Below, piece after piece: positions 55,824-64,000 of a stretch of 64,000 nt of DNA. Below the pieces are notes generated by a model. That model had not been told where the DNA came from and did no database searches. It worked only from the letters and a program-made list of their open reading frames with translations. A program made the translations under genes and the position numbers. Positions within the stretch are counted from its first letter, which is position 1. The number at the start of each line of letters is the position of its first letter. Source of the DNA: Siphonodentalium dalli (lineage: Eukaryota; Mollusca; Scaphopoda; Gadilida; Siphonodentaliidae); the NCBI GenBank assembly GCA_032622095.1, contig CP136062.1:159212875-159276874 (forward strand), written 5' to 3'.

Positions 55824-56454
55824 AGTCCTAAAAGTTGTGGAAAAATCATGGAATATTTTTTCATGATCCCTGATCTTGTCTTTGAGGTTATGTATGGAGT
55901 GACCTATGAAACCTGATCTTGTCTTTCAGGTTATGTACCTGGTGACCGGAAATTGTGAAATCTCAATATAGCCACAAAGATATGAAAGCAAAATGAACAG
56001 GCGTCGGCATGAATTTAATGTTTTAGTGATCTCAGCTCGACTCTTGATAACTTCCGTTTTTATTCCCTGATCTGAGACCCTAGCAAAGACGTCATTAGTT
56101 ACATCGCGTCTGACACAGGCTGCTGATGACTGGTAAACACCTTTATCTAACGATCACGTTTCGCGAATGTCATAATTGATTTTCTACCTGTTAGCTTGTT
56201 TTACCAATTTAGGATTCACATAATTATGTCACAGTGACAGATTCGACAAGATTATTGATCAAAATAACATGGTTTTGTGATGAACAACGATTAGGCGTCT
56301 GCGACTATTGACTTCATTTATGTTGAAGTACAAGGAAACTCCAAGTTTTGTTGAACATCTTTTAGGAGATAATTGAAATCAAAATGGCCATGTATTGATC
56401 GGAACGTCACATTGAGATGTCCCTCAACTCAGATCAAGCATGAAAATTGGTCCC
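55824..56454. other. No recognised feature
   Basis: CTGATCTTGTCTTTGAGGTT / CTTTCAGGTTATG is duplicated at 55870 and 55914. Otherwise unassigned. Confidence 0.35.
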
Positions 56455-56461
56455 GATTTTT

Positions 56462-56563
56462 CGCCCATGTCGGGGATCGAACCCGTGCCAACCTTGTCCA
56501 GCCCAGACTGAGAAGTTCTTATACACGACCTATATATAACCACCTCGGCTACGGGGACATCCA
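56462..56563 (-). repeat. tRNA-derived SINE-like element, copy 1
   Basis: On the minus strand, GTCCCCGTAGCCGAGGTGG holds a box A (TAGCCGAGGTGG) and GGGTTCGATCCCC a box B, with the A-to-B distance of a class II (Leu/Ser-type) tRNA. The acceptor stem pairs only partly (GTCCCCG with CATGGGC), so a functional tRNA is unlikely. A related block lies 200 bp away. Confidence 0.55.
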
Positions 56564-56676
56564 AAAAAAGGAAGCCCTTTCACCGGGAGTTGGGAAGTGT
56601 ATATATCAGTCTGAACATGGCTTCTAATATTGACAGAGAATGGATCTACCATTAACCAATTTTGGTTCAGTGGATT

Positions 56677-56770
56677 TTTCGCCCATGTCGAAGTTAAAAC
56701 CCAATGCCAACCTCGTCTAGCCCAGACCTCGATCTTATCCATGACCCAACCTCCTCGGCTATGGGGGGAT
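56677..56770 (-). repeat. tRNA-derived SINE-like element, copy 2 (decayed)
   Basis: ATAGCCGAGGAGGTTGGGTC on the minus strand (box A), then CTGGGCTAGACGAGGTTGGC and GACATGGGCGAAAAATCC, in the same order as copy 1. Box B is mutated. Confidence 0.5.
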
Positions 56771-56824
56771 CTCCCATTTTATTAGCTAGAAAGTGCTCCA
56801 AAAAAAATGTTATAACTTATGATT

Positions 56825-57413
56825 TACAGTAATGCCCTAAATAATCGACTCCTTAACCACAGCAGAATAATGGGTAACTTTTCAGGATTTAGTCGGAAAT
56901 ATGGCTTGTTGCCATTCATCGGAAAGCTCTCAGTGAGAGCTCTCCGATGAATGGCAACAAGCCATATTTCCGACTAAATCCTGAAAAATTACCCATAATT
57001 CTGCTGTGGTTAAAGACATATTATGGACTTGTTCGGTGCGAGAAACTGATAAGTTAGTACTCCGGCGCTATGCCAAGTGTGGGAATGAAGCATTCTACTA
57101 GCATTACCGAAAATTTCAAAGAAATAAACCATAACGCTCCATGGATATCATTGCCTGAACTACGCTTAATTGTAAATATTTACATCTCGATTCGGGATTC
57201 TGCGATCGGCGATAAACTAACGCAAATTATTTCGCCAACGAGAGTCATTGCATTTAATTAATAAATAAGAATGACATGTGGGTACTGTAAATTTGGATTA
57301 ATATGCGTAAAAATAACTACTTTAAACAATTTTTTTTTTCCGGTTCTATTTGATCACCCTACCGGAGTGTTTCACATCACTTTAAGGAGTCTATTATTTA
57401 GGGCATTACTGTA
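56825..57413. mobile_element. PALB MITE with a 365-bp insert at the right-arm TTAA
   Basis: The inner palindrome is complete to GTGGTTAA (57009). Then AGACATATTATGG starts an insert that runs to CACATCACT, and TTAAGGAGTCTATTATTTAG with GGGCATTACTGTA finishes the element. The insert has a 63-codon frame (57070-57261), and part of it recurs inverted at 59960-60166. Confidence 0.7.
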
Positions 57414-57452
57414 CCTCTCACTAACATCAAGTCTGAGAATAAGGTGCCTGTC

Positions 57453-57520
57453 AGAGCTGTTAAGTTTCACGGGTTGTCCGTGAAGACTCCCGGATTGCGA
57501 TAACGAAAACATCTAAAATA
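57453..57520. repeat. Dispersed repeat S
   Basis: AGCTGTTAAGTTTCACGGG, TTGTCCGTGAAGACTCCCGG and CGAAAACATCTAAAA match 5577-5645. Confidence 0.6.
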
Positions 57521-57711
57521 TGGATAACCACCCATTCTCCCGCATGTGACAACGAGGCTAATTAGTAGGGCCACGCATGTCAACAGATAAAATGAGTACA
57601 CGCATTGGGCACTAATCCCTTTTTCACAGTTTGGGCATCCCTCAATTGTTCTGAGACAATTCATGCATTTGTCAAAGCAAACATCAAATCATGCATCTAC
57701 TTTATTTCAAT

Positions 57712-58285
57712 AGACCTATTTGTTTATGGCCTCCAGAATCACACGACTGTTAAATAACCTCTGGGTCACAATGCATGCGAACGGAATGTGTCAATTTCGT
57801 TTGCGGGTAAAACTAAGATGGGTCCATTTTGTACTTTCAGTTTCACGCATGTCTGATTGTAACCTGTGTAACTTTTTATCCTTTTTACTTATTTTAAATG
57901 AAGTTTCTGCTTCTTAAAATTTGTTAATAAATGGCGGAATATGTTCATTTCTTTTGGGGGTTAAACCGTAAGTTGAGTCCATTTTATAGTTTATTGCGAT
58001 TTTTTACCTTTGGTTTCGCATAAATGTGGTCGTATCCGGTAGAATTCTGAGTATTTTAACTTAGTTTAAATTAAGTGTCTGCTTCTTACTCTTTAATAAA
58101 TGGTGGTGGTCTCTCAACACAGGTGAAATTTGTGTTTTGAACCGAAAATTAGGTGGTCGCGTTTAACATGTGATCGCCCATTGAAGGTGATATATAGAAT
58201 AAACCAGTCAGTGAACAGGAAATGCGGTCGCAAATTGGAGGTGGTCCCTCCCGCAAAAATCCCCCGGATGGCCATATTCAAAACC
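57712..58285 (+). repeat. Repeat M, diverged copy
   Basis: TTAATAAATGG, TTTTGTACTTTCAGTTTC, ATTCTGAGTATTTT, GTGATCGCCCATTGAAGG, ATAGAATAAACCAGTC and GGAGGTGGTCCCTCCCGC recur from 7625-8040. Confidence 0.65.
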
Positions 58286-58288
58286 CAA

Positions 58289-58711
58289 CAGGTCTGGTGC
58301 CTGCCATTTGCATATATTTATGAGGTCCCCAGAGGGTGAATTTAGTGACACTCCCACATGGTGGGCTGGCATCATCAATTCACCCTCTGGGGAGCTCATT
58401 CTGCTTTGGCATCATCTTTGGAAAGTTTCTTTATTATCAAATTTCTATAGAAACTTAGACTCTATTTCTTTTTTAGTTTAGTTTCTCTATATCCCCAAAT
58501 TGGCAGATGACACATTGCATAATCAAGGTTCCCAATGGGTTTACATCACAATATTCACCATTTGGGAACTTCAGTAGCAGATGTGGCCATGCAGAATGAG
58601 GTCCCAAGAGGGTGAATTTGGTGATGCTAGCCTGCTGTTGGGATAGCATCACTAAATTCACCCTCTGGGGACCTCATTCTGCTAATGACAGGCACACAAA
58701 ACTCAGGCTTG
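58289..58711. mobile_element. HC MITE, long copy
   Basis: Two cores with TTTCTATAGAAACTTAG, TATATCCCCAAATTGG and CACCATTTGGGAACTTC between them; right end CAAAACTCAGGCTTG. The left end is damaged. Confidence 0.75.
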
Positions 58712-58953
58712 ATAAACATACTATTTTTGCAAGTTGTCCCCCTTTCCCTTGCTTGCTGTCAGCGCCTCCGGCAATAAATTTAACACAATTTGGCAAACCC
58801 GACTTCACTGCTTTCCTTTATCCTGTTATCAATACCTCATTTTGCATCCAAGTGGAGTCGCTCTATGCAAATTTTTAATAGCGTTGATATTGTTAAGGTT
58901 GGTATTTCTCCACTGACTAATTTTCTGAACCATTAATAAATTCAGCCTTATGT

Positions 58954-59120
58954 TTAACCAGTTCATGACAGGAGCAGTGCTCATGCAGCATTAAATATTG
59001 TTAGGCCAATGTATTCTCTTATATATGCAAGGCTCCCTATGGGAGACTCGATATGTAAGGGAATGCATTGGCACAGGGTTTTTTCTAAATTTCATGAAGC
59101 ACCAGTCATGGAAGGGTTGA
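58954..59120. mobile_element. PB2 MITE, single hairpin
   Basis: TTAACCAGTTCATGACAGG, CAGCATTAAATATTGTTAGG, one hairpin, then CAGTCATGGAAGGGTTGA. Confidence 0.7.
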
Positions 59121-59889
59121 TTGGCATTGTGACATTTATAAATAAATTCTAACCCCTGGCAAATGGCAAAGGGGATTTAGGGGAGTGTCTAACCACCTCC
59201 CACCTCCTAAAAAACACTTTGGTCCAAACAGTTGAAAAGTTCATGTCTGACACAAATGGTTCTAATTGTTTGATTTTCCAACCAGTAATCAGTGGGGAGT
59301 TTGTTTTTTACAAATGTCCAGCCTTTGGTGGGTATAAGGTTGGAAATTTCCAACAGTTGAATAGCTTGAGTAACCAGTTGGAACTTTCCACACACGGGGG
59401 TGAACCCAGGAGTATGGCATTCATCAGGGGGGGTGCAGTTGTAAATTCAACGGGAACCCTCTGGCCATGTTTCTGATTGTGAAACCTCTGTATACTGCAG
59501 TTTTCTGTCAGTTCTTAATACTCTGTAATCTCAGGTACCTTCTAGGTCATGTGTCAGTATGTACAGCATTATTTATAAATGTTTATACACCCGGCAGTGA
59601 GGGAATTGAATGGCTCGAAGACTCTTTGCGATATATATATGAGCTATAATTTTAACTAAAGAATATATGATTTATATAACATTAATAATTGCTCTGTTTA
59701 TGTTCTAATAATTGGTGGTAATAATACCAATATCCTCAAAAGTGTTCCAACATACATAGAGAACTGATCGATGATTGGTCCTTGGTTTCATCCAGAAGTT
59801 ATAAGAATGGGTGTTGATTGTTGTTCATAGGGTGAGCAGCGTACAAGTTGAAATTTATTAGGGTAACAATTTGCTCTTTCCGACATTTA
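59121..59889. other. No recognised gene
   Basis: Two open frames of about 60-85 codons (59219-59476 plus, 59207-59395 minus) overlap in the same unique block. Neither shows a known domain. Classed as unresolved. Confidence 0.3.
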
Positions 59890-60721
59890 TACAGTAATGC
59901 CCTAAATAATCGACTCCTTAATCACAGCAGAATTATGGGTAATTTTTCAGGATTTAGTCTGAATCGAGATGTAAATATTTACAATTAAGCGTAGTTCAGG
60001 CAATGATATCTATGGAGCGTTATGGTTTATTTCTTTGAAATTTTCGGTAATGCTAGTAGAATGCTTCATTCCCACACTTGGCATAGTTCCTGAGTACTAC
60101 TTGGCATAGTGCCTGAGTACTAACTTATCAGTTTCTCGCACCGAACAAGTCCATAATATGTCTTTAACCACAGCAGAATTATGGGTAATTTTTCAGGATT
60201 TAGTCGGAAATATGGCTTGTTGCCATTTTGAGAGCTTTCCGATGAATGGCAACAAGCCATATTTCGGACTAAATCCTGAAAAATTACCCATAATTCTGCT
60301 GTGGTTAACCCTTTAACCAACAGAACGGCCCTGTGCCAATGCATTCTCTTATATATGCAAGTCGACCATAGGTCGCCTCGCATATATAAGAGAATGCATT
60401 GGCTTAACACATTATAAATTATAAAATTGTTAAAGAATGTAAGAAAAAATGGTAAAAAGTGTTAAAAAAAGATTTTTTTTAGGCCAATGCATTCTCTTAT
60501 ATATGCGAGGCGACCTATGGTCGACTCGCATATATAAGAGAATGCATTGGCACAGGGCATAACTGTAACTATCACAATGTGGTCAAGGAGCCGGTTCCAA
60601 TGATATCCATATTTGTATGGTTCTATTGAGACAGACCGAAGATATTTTAGGCTGTTGAAGCTTTATTTGGCCGGTTTGTTGGGTAAAGGGTTAAGGAGTC
60701 GATTATTAATACATTACTGTA
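59890..60721. mobile_element. PALB composite containing a PB1 element
   Basis: Order: outer left arm (59890-59959); an inverted piece of the same insert seen at 57010-57195 (59960-60166); TTAA plus a complete inner palindrome (60164-60304); the PB1 element (60305-60694); then the outer right arm GGAGTCGATTATTAATAC and ATTACTGTA. Confidence 0.75.
60305..60694. mobile_element. PB1 piggyBac-like MITE, copy 5, nested in PALB
   Basis: TTAA is duplicated exactly (60305-60308 and 60691-60694). Removing the element restores CTGTGGTTAAGGAGTCG, the intact PALB arm seen in other copies. Confidence 0.93.
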
Positions 60722-60819
60722 TATCTCTCTGTATTTCAGCAATAATTATGCTCTCAAGTCCACTATTGTTTCTGCTGAATTTGGCTCCTATATCTGGATT
60801 TTTTGTATTTCTCTGTCTG

Positions 60820-61070
60820 TTAACCCTTTCATAACAGTAGCTGAGCTTGTGCAGCATTGAAGCTCCTGTGCCAGTGCATTCTTTTATATATGCGAGCCAA
60901 TGCATATATAAGAGAATGCACTGGCTTACAAGGTCAAGGTAAATATTGTTAGGCCAATGTATTCTCTTATAATTGCGAGGCTCCCTATGGGAGATTTGCA
61001 TATATAAGAGAATGCATTGGCACATGGTTTTTTGCTAAATTTCAGGAAGCTTCAGTCATGGAAGGGTTAA
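60820..61070. mobile_element. PB2 MITE, full copy
   Basis: TTAACCCTTTCATAACAGTA at the left and CAGTCATGGAAGGGTTAA at the right, TTAA at both edges, two hairpins. Confidence 0.85.
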
Positions 61071-61229
61071 GGTTATTTTGTTTAGCTTGGTATAAGAGTA
61101 TTTGTTTGGTGTTGTAAGATACGTGTTCATCAAATGAAGTGTCTTATGTTGTTGATATGCATAGCAATTATTTGAACAAGTTGTACAAGGCAAACTTGAT
61201 TTTCAAGTCCAGGCATGCAAGACAGCTGT

Positions 61230-61490
61230 TTAACCCTTTCTATAATTAAAACTCATTGATGAGTACTTATCGCTTAGGAAATGTTTGGATAATAATTTTA
61301 AAAACGACCTTAGGTCATTTGTTAAACTTGTTATCTCAACATTTCCCTCCATTAATAGGGCTCATTCTGTACTTATTATATCTGTCGTCTGCTTATTTTT
61401 CTTGAAAACTGCTCAAGATGAATAATAGATCATTCCAATGTATACTTCTATAACTGAGTGGGAGAATCCATTTTGTATAGAAAGGGTTAA
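61230..61490. mobile_element. PB3 MITE, full copy
   Basis: TTAACCCTTTCTATAATTAA and TTTGTATAGAAAGGGTTAA; TTAA at both edges, 261 bp, no hairpin modules. Confidence 0.8.
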
Positions 61491-61540
61491 AAGCTAATTA
61501 CCCAACCCAGGCATTGCTTGTATTTATATCTCTAATGACC

Positions 61541-61756
61541 TACAGTAATGCTTTAAGTAATCGACTCCTTAACCACAGCAAAATTATGGTAACTTTTCAG
61601 GATTTAGTCGGAAATATGGCTTGTTGCCATTCATTGGAAAGCTCACAGTGAGAGCATTCCGATGAATGGCAACAAGCCATATTTCCAACTAAATCCTGAA
61701 AAATTACCCATAATTCTGCTGTGGTTAAGGAGTCGATTACTGAGGGCATTACTGTA
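61541..61756. mobile_element. PALB MITE between imperfect 35-bp direct repeats
   Basis: A complete palindrome. The left flank GCATTGCTTGTATTTATATC with TAATGACC is echoed in the right flank GCAGTGCTTATATTTATATC with TAATAACC. Confidence 0.75.
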
Positions 61757-62365
61757 CCCATGCAGTGCTTATATTTATATCTGTAATAACCTTTAGACTG
61801 TCTTCCTCTATCGTAATCTTAATTTCATATCTTACTTCATCCCTTTAATACTGGAGATATTATTGCACATAGCAGCAATGTATAGAATCAATCCATTCTA
61901 AATGTACCCACTGCAGAAAAATGTAGTGATTTTATAAAAACAAAAAAATATATCACACAGAAATGTATAACTACTTCATGTTTGTAGTCTAAATTGAAGA
62001 ACACAAAGCAGATATACATTTCTGGGGAATTTTAAGGATCAGCGGACCTCACTTGACCTGACTAGATCGACATATTTACCATGAGAATAGGCAACTTGAA
62101 ATAATTTGATGCACAATATGTGTTTTTTTTAGAAACAAATATATTGTTTTGTATTCACTTACCTTACCATAACTATTATGTTCTGAATGGGTAATCACTT
62201 TTAGTGAAAGAAGAGCAAATTTGATAATTATTTGAAAATTTAGTCCAAGTGCATGTTTACAGTGAATCAGGAAACAAGACATTTTCAAGGTAAATTTCTT
62301 GATTTTTGTTATACATTTGCTGCTCTACGATGCTTTTATGTATATCTTACAGTTGGGTCATGGTC
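61757..62365. other. No recognised feature
   Basis: AT-rich sequence, no supported gene or repeat beyond the PALB flank. Confidence 0.35.
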
Positions 62366-62738
62366 TCTGCTGTCATTCGCAGAATGAGGTCCCCAGAGGG
62401 TGAATTTAGTTATGCTATCCCACATAGCAGGCTAGCATCACCAAATTCACCCTCTGGGGACCTCAATCTGCATGGCCTCATCTGCTATGGGAGACATAGA
62501 CTCAAATTGAAGTTCCCAAATGGTGAATATTGTGATGTACTCCCATTGGGAACCTCGATTATGCAATGTGTTGTCTGCCAATAATAAAGAAACTTTGCAG
62601 AGAAGATGAGACTTAAGCAGAATGAGGTCCCCAGAGGGTGAATTTAGTGATGTTAACCTGCTTTGTGTGATAGCTTCACTAAATTCACCCTCTGGGGACC
62701 TCATTCTGCAAAGGACAGGCACCTTATTCTCAGGTTTG
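62366..62738. mobile_element. HC MITE, long copy, left end lost
   Basis: GTCATTCGCAGAATGAGG begins the first core. The spacer is shortened to CCCAAATGGTGAATATTG and AATAAAGAAACTTTGC, and a second core ends TATTCTCAGGTTTG. Confidence 0.75.
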
Positions 62739-63204
62739 ATCCAGTTATGGTCCCCTGATCTTTAATCTTGTCTTTATGCCTTGTTTTATCAAATTTTATT
62801 CAGTTCATTTATGTATATTTAGGAGTGTTATGCTAAATAAACTTCAGCCATTATTTCCAATAGATTAATTATTACAGATGTTTGTAGTTGCTACCTGAGT
62901 ACCTGTTGACAGTGGCGCCCCCTGTTGAGAATGGCGCCCCCTCTCACTCCTCTCATGATTGATGCATAATTTGTTTACATATGAGTTAATTAGTGCAAGC
63001 TAGGGTTATCTGTCGTACTGATAGAGTTATCTATCTTAGCGATGGTCGGATGAGTATATGTATATAATGTATAGAAATGTTAAAGATTGTGCTGTTAGTA
63101 TTGATACTGCTGCCATTTTAATTGGTTTCCATGGTTACTCAGATGTGTGATGATAGGTTGGTTGGCTTTCCAGCATATCAGGTAGATTTAAAAACTTTAA
63201 ATAT
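62739..63204. other. No recognised feature
   Basis: GGCGCCCCCTGTTGAGAAT is a small GC-rich duplicated word at 62915-62940. Otherwise AT-rich. Confidence 0.35.
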
Positions 63205-63396
63205 TTAACCCTTTCATGACGTGAGCTCCGTGGGTGCAGCATTAAAGATCCTGTGCCAGTGCATTCTCTTATATATGCGAGTCTCCCATAGGGAGCCTTG
63301 CATATATAAGGGAATGCACTGGCTTACAATATCAAGGTAAATATTTTTAGGCCAATGCATTCTCTTATATATGCGAGGAAGTCATGAAAGGGTTAA
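63205..63396. mobile_element. PB2 MITE, internal deletion
   Basis: TTAACCCTTTCATGACGTGA, a complete first hairpin and half of the second, then GAAGTCATGAAAGGGTTAA. 192 bp, TTAA at both edges. Confidence 0.8.
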
Positions 63397-63474
63397 TGAT
63401 ATAATGGATTTTTTTCTGCAAAAATGTCCATATAATTTGGTTTAGTGGAATTGTCAGCCTGGAAACTTTTATGA

Positions 63475-63715
63475 TTAAAGATGTCCTGTCAGATTGAACA
63501 CCCCTAAATCGGGGCGGAATTATTTTAGGCTGACAATAATTTGAGGTGGAAATTTCAAAAATCAAAAAATCCAATAGCTCTGATCTTTGAATGTTGGGTT
63601 CCTCTCCTCAAAGCAAACAATTTTCACCACTGAAACCGAAGAAATATTAATTTAAATGTGTTAATTCATAAGAAATAGTGATTTAAGGGTGTTAAATTGG
63701 ACAGGGTATCTTTAA
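63475..63715. mobile_element. KG element, third copy
   Basis: TTAAAGATGTCCTGTCAG and GACAGGGTATCTTTAA, with internal ACACCCCTAAAT and ACTGAAACCGAAGAAAT. Confidence 0.65.
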
Positions 63716-64000
63716 TACCTGTTCATTAATTTTACTAATTATATATAAATAATTAACTTAGCAGCAGTGTTGACAGTTGATTATTCATGCTTAATATATT
63801 ACAATGTTACCGTTGTTACTTTTTTGATATGAGCTATAGTGTTGAAATCTTCTTTTTTCTTATCATGTATGACAATAGCTAGGGGTTGCTCTTCATTTTC
63901 AACCGAGACAATGTGACAGTGTTAAAAACGTTGAAAGGAGTCGAGATCTTCGAAGCGTGTTAATCAAAACATGACGGTAAACATTGGAAAAAGTCAAAGC

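Noticed and set aside
56462-56563. Functional tRNA gene
   Set aside because: The acceptor stem pairs poorly, and a decayed relative lies nearby, so a SINE origin is more likely.

Overview
This is animal nuclear DNA: AT-rich, no operons, GT-AG introns and a very high load of transposon remnants. The one clear host gene is a nuclear receptor of the NR1 HR96/NR1J type. That gene, the hairpin MITE load, the Penelope-like element and the LINE relics would suit an invertebrate such as a lophotrochozoan, perhaps a bivalve mollusc. The taxon is inference only.

Host gene. Two + strand coding exons are visible. Exon 1851-1968 encodes the second DNA-binding zinc finger. Exon 39064-40067 encodes the hinge, the whole ligand-binding domain and the stop. 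Both junctions are phase 1 and join cleanly, giving 373 residues. The first zinc finger and the start codon lie upstream of the window. The intron between the exons is about 37.1 kb. A polyadenylation signal lies 244 bases past the stop. No other host gene was recognised in 40.3-64 kb.

Repeats. Several non-autonomous DNA-transposon families can be defined by termini and target duplications. PB1, PB2 and PB3 are flanked by TTAA, begin CCCTTT and look piggyBac-like. KG is flanked by TTAA with AGGTACTC-type ends. HC and HD are hAT-like hairpin elements, with exact 8-bp target duplications at several copies. PB-hairpin (HP) elements carry the same inner hairpin as PB1 and PB2 but other ends. PALB is a TA-flanked long palindrome starting TACAGTAATG. 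FN and IRI are longer dispersed elements. Retroelements are a broken Penelope-like element (29.29-30.58 kb, minus), a LINE 3' end (16.0-16.2 kb, plus), a second LINE fragment (23.05-23.43 kb, minus) and a tRNA-derived SINE-like pair (56.46-56.77 kb). Minisatellites lie at 7.7, 8.2-9.8, 13.4, 15.3-15.7, 21.3, 32.0-32.7, 46.1 and 50.4 kb.

Layout. 0-3 kb: repeats and the zinc-finger exon. 3-39 kb: the giant intron, with three deep nests of elements (13.75-15.2, 22.4-24.9 and 33.8-36.4 kb) and a 450-bp tandem duplication ending just before the last exon. 39-40.3 kb: last exon and 3' UTR. 40.3-64 kb: downstream or intergenic DNA with the same families. Most interesting are the nested insertions, which give relative ages, the hairpin module shared by families with different ends, and an identical 311-bp copy inserted between 14-bp direct repeats.
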